64,000 nt of DNA, taken from NCBI GenBank assembly GCA_030039755.1, contig JASHUY010000074.1, positions 1-64,000 of the forward strand, given 5' to 3'. Source of the DNA: Acidimicrobiales bacterium (GTDB taxonomy: Bacteria; Actinomycetota; Acidimicrobiia; Acidimicrobiales; RAAP-2). Positions 33,584-42,116 of the stretch are shown in pieces (the stretch's first letter is position 1; the number at the start of each line of letters is the position of its first letter). A program made the translations under genes and the position numbers. The notes beneath the pieces were generated by a model, which was not told the DNA's origin, searched no databases, and saw only the letters and a list, made by a program, of their open reading frames with translations.

Positions 33584-35343
33584 TCAGTGGACGAAACCGC
33601 TGAAGAGCTTGACCGCGACGAGAACCGCCGCGATCACGAGGTACCCGCGAAGGGTCAGAAGGCCCAGTCTCCGCATGCTCGACATCTTGGGAGCAGCCAG
33701 CAGCTCGAGGCGTGGCATTCGCCACGTCTTGCGGTCGAGCTCGCGGACGTCCGCCAACCTGTCGCGTGATCCCCCGGCCTTCACCCGCCGCGACCGCATG
33801 ATCAGAAGTGCGGGCGTGACGACGAACAGCGCGACGGCGAAGCCCGCCGCGAAGAAGACCTCGGTAAGCAGCTTCCCCGAGACGGACGGGAACAGTGCGC
33901 TGACGACCAGGATGAAGCTCAGGATGACGAGCACGCCGACGATCGTGAAGACGAGGACGTTCTGCCACGACTTGTTGACCCAAGGGCCGAGCACGTCCTT
34001 GTCGTTGCACAGCAGCGCGAGGAACAACACCGCCGAGGGAAGCAGGATCCCCGCCAGGACCTGGACATACTCGGTCAGCACCCCGAGGAAATGGCTGCTC
34101 CCCAGAAGCACCACCGTGCACGCGAGGAGGATCTGCCCGCCGTACGCGGCATAGAAGAACGGCGCGGTCCGGATGTTGCGGTGCAGCGAGTGCTTCTTGT
34201 CGAAGCTGTCCCCGAACGCGTAGGACGTGGCCAGCGACACCGCGCCCGCCCCGATCAGGGCCGCGAACAGCAGCATCAACGCGGCGAGTGGCCGGCGGTG
34301 TGGCCCATCGTGGCGCGGATGGCGTCGTCGAACCAGCCCGAGTCCGTGTACGTGGCGGATCGGCCGTAGAGCCTGGTGCCGTTGAGGGCCATGGCGGCGA
34401 AGATGATCATTCCTGCTGCGGCGACGGTCGTGATGATGCAGCCGAAGAACGTGTCGGCTCGCTCGTAGCCGAGCCAGCGGGGTGAGATCCTCTTGTCCAG
34501 GATGTTGGACTGCTGGAAGAACAGCTGCCAGGGTGCCACCGTCGTGCCGACGATGGCGACGATGAGAAGGATGGCTGCGCTCGACACGCCGCCTTCGACG
34601 CCCGGGATGACGAATCCGTGCACGACGGGCCCCGCAGTCGGGTGCGACATCACGACGAGGGGCACGAAGACGAAGCTGCCCACGATGAGAAGGAACATCG
34701 CCCTCTCCCAGCGCCGGAAGCTGCCGGTAGCGGCGAAGGTGAACATGAGCGCCCCTGCGGTGGGCACGCTCGCCCACTTCGACACGCCGAAGTAGGCCAG
34801 AGCGAAATTGACCCCGATGAACTCGGTCAGAAGCGTGAGGAAGTTCAAGACGAAGAGGTCTCCGACCGAGAAGAGGTTCCAGAACCTTCCGAAGCGCTCC
34901 CGGATGAGGCGGGCGTGGCCGACGCCGGTCACGGCGCCGAGCCGGGTGACCATCTCCTGGGCCGTGAAGAGCACGACGAAGAGGGCCAGCATCACCCACA
35001 GCATCGTGTCGCCGTACTGCTGACCCGCCTGGGTGTAGGTCTGCACGCCTCCGGCGTCGTTGTCCCCGACCATCACGATGATGCCGGGGCCCATGATGAC
35101 GGCGAACGTGAGGAAGCGCTTCAGCCACGTCGTGCGCGCGGCGCGGTCGCGCATCGAGATCGTGCCGAGCGACCCCCGGATGTCGCCGATGTGCTTCGGG
35201 TCCAGCACCGCCGGACCGAAGTCGAGGTCCCCGGCGTCGCGGAGGCGGGTGATGACACCGGCGCGGTCCTCGGCGAACTCCTCGTCGGTGATGGCGACGC
35301 CATCGTGCGCCCGGCCGGGCGGGGCGAGCTCCTTGTACGCCAT
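33584..35343 (-). pseudogene. NRAMP-family divalent metal transporter, frameshifted
   Basis: Two frames together encode one 586-residue NRAMP-like protein. The N-terminal part (MAYKELAPPG to IRATMGHTAG) covers TM1-TM7. Continuation PLAALMLLFAALIGAGAVSLATSY to the C-terminus lies in another frame. A one-base loss within the GGCC run near 34291-34296 explains the break, since restoring one base gives a whole number of codons. The paralogue at 36196-37869 aligns through the break. TM1 reads GDNDAGGVQTYTQ in place of the canonical DPGN, and TM6 reads VAPWQLFFQQS in place of MPHN, so it belongs to a divergent NRAMP clade. It is followed by usp and mgtC. It is either a true pseudogene or carries a sequence error. 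Confidence 0.8.
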
Positions 35344-35611
35344 GACAGTGCTCCTTTGCGAACACGACCCGTCCGCACCCTGACCTCGCGGTAAGTGGGC
35401 GCGACGGGACGAACCGAGCCCGGAGCGCGCGGAGACGCGGACTCAGGCTCGCCGAATTGGTGACGGTGGACGGCCGACGTCGTCACGACGTCTCAGGCTT
35501 CCAGGCGCCGAGCATGGGGCCCGGTGCTGTGCGCGACCGGCGCTGACGCCGCGCTGCGCAGGGAACCTACGCGCCGGGCTGCGGGCGGGTACCCGCAGGG
35601 TCAGGGAATCG

Positions 35612-35674
35612 TCAGACCGCCCTCGGTGACAGCCTGACGTCGGTACTGTGGGGTTTGTCGGGGTCCGAGCTCAC
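35612..35674 (-). CDS. Possible 20-residue leader peptide upstream of the NRAMP operon
   Basis: A GTG start preceded by an almost perfect ribosome-binding site (AAAGGAGGTGACA) opens a 20-codon frame, VSSDPDKPHSTDVRLSPRAV. About 270 bases separate its stop from the NRAMP-like ATG. The strength of the site relative to the tiny frame suggests a translated leader, perhaps for attenuation. There is no codon run that names an inducer. A chance frame cannot be excluded. Confidence 0.35.
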   Translation of the reverse strand: MSSDPDKPHSTDVRLSPRAV

Positions 35675-35746
35675 GACTGTCACCTCCTTTTGTCGATCTC
35701 CGGGCTTCGGTTGATCTCCGAGTCGTACGGGACGACCCCGTAGAAG

Positions 35747-35764
35747 CATGAACAGCTTATCATG
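35747..35764. promoter_or_regulatory. ArsR/SmtB-type operator candidate
   Basis: CATGAACAGCTTATCATG is an imperfect 18-bp palindrome (14 of 18 positions symmetrical) 42 bases before the arsR start and 72 bases before the leader-peptide start. It resembles the TGAACA-N2-3-TATTCA half-site pattern bound by SmtB/ArsR-family sensors. Placed between two divergent operons, it could control both. Confidence 0.55.
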
Positions 35765-35806
35765 GATTGTCAAGTCGGGTGACGCCGAAAGGTCGATGGT
35801 GACGCG

Positions 35807-36199
35807 ATGAAGCCGCGGCCGGCACCGGGTTCCGTCGGTGACGCGCTCGCAATCAGCAACCCGGTGGCGGAGCGACTCGCCGACACGATGTTCGCGCTCT
35901 CGACGCCGAGCCGGGTGTTGATCCTGGGGCGCCTCCTCGGTGGCTCCTGCTCGGTGAGCGACCTGACCGACGCGCTCGGCATGGAGCAGTCGGCGGTGTC
36001 CCACCAGCTGCGGGTGCTGCGTGAGCACAGTCTGGTGCGTGCGGAGAAGGTCGGGAGAAAACGTCTTTACGCCCTGTACGACGAGCACGTCGCCACGCTG
36101 CTCAAGGCCGGGCTGAAGCACGTCGACCGGGAGGGGCGTTCCCGTGCCCCGAAGACCCATCTCCACCGGGCTCGGGGCCCGGGCGGGGGTGCGTCGTGA
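35807..36199 (+). CDS. ArsR/SmtB-family metal-sensing repressor
   Basis: A 130-residue winged-helix regulator. The HTH is SVSDLTDALGMEQSAVSHQLRVLREHSLV, followed by the beta-wing EKVGRKRLYALYDEHV. The Cys-rich alpha3 site of ArsR/CadC (ELCVCDL) is absent (GSCSVSDL). The alpha5 helix reads DEHVATLLKAGLKHVDR, retaining Asp, His and a His 11 residues later of the D-x-H-x10-H-x2-H site used by NmtR/CzrA, with the last His replaced by Arg. Ni/Co/Zn-type or other divalent metal sensing is therefore likely. Its stop overlaps the downstream NRAMP-like start (GTGA), and an SmtB-like palindrome lies in its promoter. Confidence 0.85.
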   Translation: MKPRPAPGSVGDALAISNPVAERLADTMFALSTPSRVLILGRLLGGSCSVSDLTDALGMEQSAVSHQLRVLREHSLVRAEKVGRKRLYALYDEHVATLLKAGLKHVDREGRSRAPKTHLHRARGPGGGAS

Positions 36200-37869
36200 A
36201 CGTGACCACCGACGGCCGGCATCGGGTCGACCGCGCGGAGGCGGCCCTGACGCGCGCCTCCTTCGCGCCGCCCGGCGACCGTCGCTCGCTGTTGGACCGG
36301 GCACACCGCGGCGACATCATCGGCGCGCTCGGCAAGGTGGCTTCCGTCGACGCCGCACCTCGCAGCGGCGTGCGGCGGCGGTTGCTCGCGCTCCTGGCGG
36401 TGATGGGTCCCGGGGTCGTGGTACTGGTGGCCGACAACGACGCCGGGGGAATCTCCACCTACGCCCAGGTCGGTCAGGACTACGGCACGAGGTTCCTGTG
36501 GCTGCTCGCGATACTCAGCGCAGCACTTCTCGTCAACCAGGAGATGGTCGGACGCCTGGGCGCGGTGACGGGAGCGGGCCACGCCCGGTTGATCTTTGAG
36601 CGCTTCGGACGACGGTGGGGATCTTTCGCGCTCGCCGATCTGCTGGTGGTCAACTTCCTCCTCATCGTCACGGAGTTCATCGGCGTCGCCTTCGGGCTCG
36701 GGTACTTCGGCATAAGTCGAGACGTGTCGGTGCCGCTCGCCGCGCTCCTCCTGATCTCGGTCACCGCCACCGGCAGCTTCCGCCGCTGGGAGCGGGCGAT
36801 GTACCTGTTTGTCGTGCTCAGCCTCGCGGCGGTGCCTCTGGCAGTGGTCGCCCATTCGGGCGCCGGGACGGGGTCCTTTGGAGCTGCGACGGGGCGACTC
36901 CCAGCTGAAAGTCCCGTGCTCGTCGCCGTCGCGCTCGTCGGCACCACGGTGGCGCCGTGGCAGCTGTTCTTCCAGCAATCCAACGTCGTGGACAAGCGGA
37001 TCACCACCCGATGGCTCTCGTACGAGCGGGCGGACACCACCATCGGGACCGTGCTCTTCGTCGTGGGCGCCATCGCGGTTCTCACCGCCTGCGCGTTCGC
37101 GTTCGACGGCACCTCGCTCCACGGCGCGTACGTCGACGCCGGTACTCTGGCCGACGCCCTCCGCCACCGGGTCGGTGAGTGGGCCGGAGCATTGTTCGCC
37201 GTCATCCTGCTCAACGGCTCCATCCTCGGTGCCTGCGCCGTCACGCTCTCCACTTCGTACGCGATCGGGGACGCGAGCGGCACGAAGCACTCGCTTCACC
37301 GGTCCTGGCGCGACGCCCGCCGGTTCCATGGGAGTTATGCGGCACTCATCGTCCTCGCCGGCGCGATCGTGCTGATACCCGGAGCGCCTCTGGGCATCGT
37401 CACCCTGGGCGTCCAGGCGTTGGCGGGGATCCTCCTTCCCAGTGCACTGGTGTTCTTGCTCCTGCTGAGCAACGACCGAACCGTGCTCGGCCCCTGGGTC
37501 AACCCGCGGTGGCTCAACGTCGTCACCGGCGCGCTCGTGGCCGACTTTCTCGTCCTGTCCGGGCTGCTCGTGGTCTCGACCCTGTTTCCGAGCTTCGCGA
37601 CCGGATGGCCGGTCGCCATCTCCAGCCTTGCCGGCGCCGGTGCCCTGGGCGCGGTCGCAGGTTTCCGCCTCGGCCGCGGGACTGGTGACGGACACGCCTC
37701 CAACTCCGACGCGGCACGCCGCGACTGGTCGATGCCGCGGATCGACAGCCTGGCTCCACCGCTCACGTCTCGGGCCCGAACGGTCGGGCTCGTGCTGCTT
37801 CGCTCGTACCTGGTCCTTGCAGCGGTCGCGGTCATCGTGAAGGTCATCCGCTTGCTGGTCGGCGCATGA
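36196..37869 (+). CDS. NRAMP-family divalent cation transporter, non-canonical clade
   Basis: A 557-residue transporter with about 11-12 helices. TM1 is VMGPGVVVLVADNDAGGISTY, where the canonical metal-site DPGN is replaced by DNDAGG. TM6 is VGTTVAPWQLFFQQSN, where the canonical MPH with its thioether ligand is replaced by APW. Loss of that Met is a feature of NRAMP-related Mg2+ transporters, so Mg2+ or another hard cation is a reasonable guess. The first 55 residues are soluble and include the LDRAHRGDIIGALG segment. It is co-transcribed with the ArsR sensor (GTGA overlap) and is a paralogue of the frameshifted gene at 33584-35343. Confidence 0.85.
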   Translation: MNVTTDGRHRVDRAEAALTRASFAPPGDRRSLLDRAHRGDIIGALGKVASVDAAPRSGVRRRLLALLAVMGPGVVVLVADNDAGGISTYAQVGQDYGTRFLWLLAILSAALLVNQEMVGRLGAVTGAGHARLIFERFGRRWGSFALADLLVVNFLLIVTEFIGVAFGLGYFGISRDVSVPLAALLLISVTATGSFRRWERAMYLFVVLSLAAVPLAVVAHSGAGTGSFGAATGRLPAESPVLVAVALVGTTVAPWQLFFQQSNVVDKRITTRWLSYERADTTIGTVLFVVGAIAVLTACAFAFDGTSLHGAYVDAGTLADALRHRVGEWAGALFAVILLNGSILGACAVTLSTSYAIGDASGTKHSLHRSWRDARRFHGSYAALIVLAGAIVLIPGAPLGIVTLGVQALAGILLPSALVFLLLLSNDRTVLGPWVNPRWLNVVTGALVADFLVLSGLLVVSTLFPSFATGWPVAISSLAGAGALGAVAGFRLGRGTGDGHASNSDAARRDWSMPRIDSLAPPLTSRARTVGLVLLRSYLVLAAVAVIVKVIRLLVGA

Positions 37870-37893
37870 CGGGCGGGACCCCTCGACGGTGCC

Positions 37894-37961
37894 CCGCCGG
37901 CAGGGTCATGCCGCTGGCAGGGTCATCCCGCTGGCAGGGTCATCCCGCCGGCAGGGTCACG
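37894..37961. repeat. Four 17-bp tandem repeats between NRAMP and cupin genes
   Basis: Units of CCGCTGGCAGGGTCATC start at 37894, 37911, 37928 and 37945. The middle two are identical. The last unit includes the stop codon of the convergent cupin gene, and the array nearly fills the gap between the two 3' ends. Confidence 0.9.
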
Positions 37962-38319
37962 AGGTGGGCCACAGTGGTGGACACGGATCTTCCTGCGGAA
38001 GGCTCATCCAGTCGCCGCGCACGGGTGCATAGCACTCGGCCACCACCGCTCCTTCCTCACCGGCTGTGACATGGTGGGGGACGTCGGGGCCCACCCGCCA
38101 GGAGCCGCCGGGACCGAGCGTTCTCGTCTCGCCCCCGATGGTGAAGGTGAGCGCGCCTTCGATGACGAATCCCATCTGCTCGTTGTCATGCGTGTGCTCC
38201 GGGACGCGCTCACCCGGGCCGATCTCGACGATGGCAAGGGTCATTCTTTCGCCGTCGACGATTCTCGCCCTCACCCCTTCCCAGATCGATCGGGGATGCA
38301 CGTCGCGCAACTCGCTCAT
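37957..38319 (-). CDS. Cupin-domain protein
   Basis: A 120-residue single-domain cupin. Motif 1 is PEHTHDNEQMGFVIEGALTF, with the His-x-His and Glu metal ligands. Motif 2 is VGPDVPHHVTAGEEG, with the late His. Both motifs are complete, so a bound metal is likely. ATG at 38319 (MSELRDVHPRSIWEG) is preferred over longer options because the cupin strands begin soon after. Small cupins of this type serve as sugar isomerases, dioxygenases or ligand sensors, and nothing adjacent fixes the role. Confidence 0.8.
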   Translation of the reverse strand: MSELRDVHPRSIWEGVRARIVDGERMTLAIVEIGPGERVPEHTHDNEQMGFVIEGALTFTIGGETRTLGPGGSWRVGPDVPHHVTAGEEGAVVAECYAPVRGDWMSLPQEDPCPPLWPTS

Positions 38320-38435
38320 CGAAGTCACAGGATTCAAACCCTCAAACCCTCCCGTCCAACCTGCGGGCAACGACCGGGTGAACCCTATCCGCACGGGGGT
38401 CGTCCCCCCGTCAAGCCCGTGACCTCCGGGACGAG

Positions 38436-39785
38436 CTACGAGGCCAGCTCCTCATCGCGGCGCTCGAGCTTCAGCTGCCCCGTGTTCGCGTCGAAGTCGA
38501 AGAGCTCACCGAAACGTCCCCAGTCGATGGCGATCCTCATCTGCTCGCGCGCCTCCTCCTCGGAGAAACCCCGGCGCAACAGGTCGAGGAAGAACTCCTC
38601 GCTCAGCGTCCCGTCCTTCGTCGTCAGCAACGACTGGCAGATCGCCCGCACGAGCGGTGCCCGCTCGCGCGCGCGTTCGGCGAAGATCATCTTCGACTCG
38701 ACGATGTTGGCTGCGACGAACTTGCGGCCGTCTTCTGCAACCTGGATGTCGGCATCTTGCACCTCGGCCAGCCCCAACAGCTGGGCGGCGTCGACGAGGG
38801 GGAGGAGGTCGTCGACTTCGAAGGTCAAGGTGTGGGCAAGTTGCGGCAGGTCGTCGCGTCCGCCGTGTGCGATCAGGATCTCGAGGAGCCCGGACATGCC
38901 TCCCACCGTCGCCTGGGGAAGCGGGGTGTCGATCGGCGTCCCTTCCGGAGCCGGTGCCGCCGTCCAGATGTGCGCCGGCGGCCTCGTGTCCGGCCCGGTC
39001 ATGAGGGTGTAGATGTGGTCGACCAGCCCCTGGAAGGATTCATCGTGCCGTGCGCGCGGGTGGGGCAGGTGGCAGTCGATCTCGGTGCGGATGCGTCCCG
39101 GGTTCGCACCGAGGACGAAGATCCGGTCGGCCAGCAGCACCGCCTCTTCGATGTTGTGGGTCACGATGAGCATGGCCTTCGTCGGGAAATCCTTCTCCTG
39201 CCAGAGCCGCAGGAGCTCAGCCCGGAGGTTCTGCGCCGTGAGCACGTCGAGGGCCGAGAACGGCTCGTCCATCAGCAACGCCTCCGGCTCCACCACGAGT
39301 GCGCGGGCGAACCCGACCCGCTGGCGCATCCCACCCGAAAGCTCTCTCGGATAGGCGAGCTCGAAGCCGTCGAGGCCGATGGTGTCGATGGCACGCTCAG
39401 CCCGGGAGCGGCGGTCGGCGGGCGGGACGCCGAGGGCTTCCAGACCGAGCTCCACGTTCTGGCGGACGGTGAGCCACGGCAAGAGGGCAAAACTCTGGAA
39501 CACCATCGCGACACCCGGATTGGCGCCGTTGAGGGTCTGGCCGCGGTAGCGGACGATGCCCGAGGTCGGGGCGATCAACCCCGCGATACAGCGCAGAAGC
39601 GTGCTCTTGCCCGACCCGGAGCGCCCGAGAAGGGCGACGATCTCGCCTTCGCGTAAGTCGAGAGAGATGTCGTCGAGCACCGCGAGGGGACTGCCGTCGG
39701 GAGACACGAAGGACTTGGTGACGTGCGAGACCTCGATGATCGGTTCGGCTCCGCTCTTGTTCGGCGAATTCGCTGCCGAGGTCAC
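38436..39785 (-). CDS. ABC transporter ATP-binding protein with C-terminal AAA-associated domain
   Basis: A 449-residue protein. The ATPase half belongs to the nitrate/sulfonate/taurine class: Walker A GRSGSGKST, Q-loop VFQSFALLPWLTV, signature ELSGGMRQR, Walker B ALLMDEPFSALD and the H-loop His in THNIEEAV. After about residue 275 comes an additional helical domain (QATVGGMSGLLEILIAHGG to RRGFSEEEAREQM) of the AAA-associated type that is fused to some anion importers. The GTG start overlaps the stop of the permease gene (GTGA). No periplasmic binding protein gene accompanies the pair. Confidence 0.85.
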   Translation of the reverse strand: MTSAANSPNKSGAEPIIEVSHVTKSFVSPDGSPLAVLDDISLDLREGEIVALLGRSGSGKSTLLRCIAGLIAPTSGIVRYRGQTLNGANPGVAMVFQSFALLPWLTVRQNVELGLEALGVPPADRRSRAERAIDTIGLDGFELAYPRELSGGMRQRVGFARALVVEPEALLMDEPFSALDVLTAQNLRAELLRLWQEKDFPTKAMLIVTHNIEEAVLLADRIFVLGANPGRIRTEIDCHLPHPRARHDESFQGLVDHIYTLMTGPDTRPPAHIWTAAPAPEGTPIDTPLPQATVGGMSGLLEILIAHGGRDDLPQLAHTLTFEVDDLLPLVDAAQLLGLAEVQDADIQVAEDGRKFVAANIVESKMIFAERARERAPLVRAICQSLLTTKDGTLSEEFFLDLLRRGFSEEEAREQMRIAIDWGRFGELFDFDANTGQLKLERRDEELAS

Positions 39786-41571
39786 AGCGAGTACCTTGAC
39801 TCGGCCACCCCGTAGAGGCGCCGCCAGAACAGGCGGTTCACGACCACGACGAAGGCGCTCATGACGATGCCCCCTGCGACGAGGCTGGAGAAGGCGCCTT
39901 GGTTCGACGACGTCGCGATGTAGTTACCGAGCCCGTACGCGTTGAGGGTGTGGTGGTGCCAACTCACCAGCTCAGCCACGATCGAGGCGTTCCACGCGCC
40001 GCCGGCAGCGGTGATCCCGCCGGTGACGTAGGCCGGGAACACCGCCGGGAGGATGACCTGACTCCACCGCTGGCGTCGGTTCAGTCGGAGGTTCACCATC
40101 ATCTCGCGCAAGTCGTTGGGGATGGCGCTGGCGCCGGCGATGACGTTGAACAGGATGTACCACTGCGCTCCAGCATCATGAGGACGATCGCCCCGATGTC
40201 GAGCGGGATGCCGAGATCGATGAAGACAAGCGTGGCGAAGGGGAACAGCAAGATCGCTGGGAAGCTGGCGAGCACCTGCACGACCGGCTGCGCGTACCGG
40301 GACAGTTTCGGGCTCATCCCGATCTTCACCCCGATGGGGACCCAGATCAGGGTCGAGATGACGAGCAGGACGACGACACGGGCGAACGTGGCGAACCCCT
40401 CGCCGACCAGCTCGGGGAACCGGCCGAAGCCAAGGTGGGAATTCAGGTAGCGAACACCGATGACGACGACGGCCGCCGAGATCACGAGTACCACCACCCA
40501 GAAGACGAGGTCGCCGGTCCGTCGTCGGCGGACGTTCCCGTGGAGCGGGTACTCCGCCAAGCCGAAGGGGCGGGTCGCCCTGTCGAGTGCGCGTCCGGCC
40601 GGCCGCACGGCCGTCCCCGCGATGTGCGGGATCGACGAGCGGCGCAGAAAGTTCAGCACCACGCTCTTGGGGGGGTCGCCCGATTCGGAGCTCTCCATGC
40701 GGAACTTGTCCGCCCACGCCACGAGGGGGCGGAAGACGAAGAAGTTCGTCCCCACCACGAGGATCACCATGACACCGATGGCCACGCCCACCTTCGAGTA
40801 CGAGCCGGCGGCCACGGCGGCCGCCATGTAGCTGCCGATGCCCGGAAGGCTCTCTGGGACGCCCTTGCCGTGGACGAACACGGTGACCGCCTCCGAAGCC
40901 GTGAGGAAGAACCATCCCCCGCCCATGGACATCATCATGTTCCACACCAGGCCGATCATCGAGCTGGGCACGTCGAGCTTCCAGAACCGCTGCCACTTGG
41001 TGAGCCTCGACATGCGCGCCGCCTCGTCCAGCTCGGAGGGCTGGGCGACGAGCGAGTGGTAGAAGCTGAAGGTCATGTTCCATGCCTGCGACGTGAAGAT
41101 GACGAAGATCGAAGCGAGCTCCAGGCCGAGGACGCTGTTGGGGAAGAGCTTGATGAAGAACGTGAGGGCGATCGGCAGGAAGACGAGGATCGGTATCGAC
41201 TGGAGGATGTCGAGGACGGGGATGAGCACCTTCCTCGCCCGGCGCATTCGAGCGGCCGCGGTCCCGTAGACGAGGGTGAAGACGAACGAAAGGCCGAGCG
41301 CCAGGAACATCCGCAGGAGGGAGCGGGCGGCGTAGTAGGGAACGTCGGCCAAGTTGGTCGAGATGGTGATCGTGCTGCGTCCCGGGGTGAAGTTGATCGC
41401 CATCGACCGGCCGAGTCGCACGACGACATAGAGCACCACGACGACGCCGACGGCGACGACCAGGTCGACCCAGCTCAACTTCCGGCCGCGAAGGACCGGG
41501 CGGATCGGCAGGAAGCGCGAGTCCGCGGTGGAGCCGCCGCGCCGACTCGCCTCCACCTCGACCGGTGCCAC
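39782..41571 (-). pseudogene. ABC transporter permease, fused two-domain type, frameshifted
   Basis: The N-terminal frame (from MAPVEVEASR) encodes one complete permease domain (EAA loop DEAARMSRLTKWQRFWKLDVPS) and most of a second. At about 40169-40172 it loses register within IGAIVLMML. The continuation AQWYILFNVIAGASAIPNDL, with the second EAA loop NLRLNRRQRWSQVILPAVFP, is in another frame and runs to 39782. Adding one G there restores a 596-residue protein, so a single-base deletion is the simplest explanation. Such fused permeases pair with the adjacent AAA-associated ATPase. The clean remainder of the coding sequence suggests either very recent inactivation or a base-calling error. Confidence 0.82.
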
Positions 41572-41808
41572 CGGCGCACTCTACTGATCGGTCCTGTTCA
41601 ACCGCCGACTTCGAACGCCGCCCGGCGGCCCGTCGGCCCGTCGAGGCGTCCGAGGGGCCCGGACAGCAAGGCACCGAGCACGAGAGGCGCTCGACCAGGG
41701 GTGGAACCTTCGTAGCGTGGGGATGCCCGGCGCGATCCGGCCAGCCGGACGCAGGCCTTAGTCTTGGACGAGACGTCAGCTTCCGGAACCGAGAGCAGGA
41801 GGTAACCC

Positions 41809-42021
41809 GTGGCCGTCTCGTTGGTCCTTTACGTCGTTTCATTCGTCCTTGTCGGATGGGCGATCTTCGACATCGTCCGTCAGCCGGCTTGGAAGATGAG
41901 CAGGAATCGCAAGCTGGCATGGGGCCTCGGCGCAGGCGTCGGCTGGTTCTTCCTGGGCTTCGTCGGTGCGATCGTGGCTGCGATCTACCTCTTCGGTGTC
42001 CGACCTCGGCTCGCAAGGTAG
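41809..42021 (+). CDS. Small two-helix membrane protein
   Basis: A 70-residue protein with a strong AGGAGG site before its GTG start. Helix 1 is VLYVVSFVLVGWAIFDIV. A basic loop (KMSRNRKLAWG) follows, then helix 2, AGVGWFFLGFVGAIVAAIYLFGV. The arrangement resembles the membrane-anchoring N-terminal domain of PLD/cardiolipin-synthase-like proteins, but there is no catalytic part. It stands alone, divergent from the permease gene. Function unknown. Confidence 0.7.
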   Translation: MAVSLVLYVVSFVLVGWAIFDIVRQPAWKMSRNRKLAWGLGAGVGWFFLGFVGAIVAAIYLFGVRPRLAR

Positions 42022-42116
42022 GGCGCGCGGCCACCGACCGAGGCCCGGCCTGGCTCTCGACCGCGGGGTGAACTGCGAGGTGACCAGCGCGAGAGGGCCT
42101 CGGATCCGACGCGTTG

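Larger units (their letters stand above)
35344..35806. other. Long divergent leader/promoter region between two metal-transport operons
   Basis: 463 bp between the frameshifted NRAMP-like gene (leftward) and arsR (rightward). It holds a candidate leader peptide (35612-35674), an SmtB-like operator (35747-35764) and GC-rich dyads, including GACGTCGTGACGACGTC around 35475-35492. I looked for M-box and yybP-ykoY conserved boxes in the leftward leader and did not see a convincing match. Confidence 0.5.

Noticed and set aside
35344-35611. M-box or yybP-ykoY riboswitch ahead of the NRAMP operon
   Set aside because: The leader is long enough, but the conserved boxes of either class could not be found by eye. 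A covariance-model search would decide.
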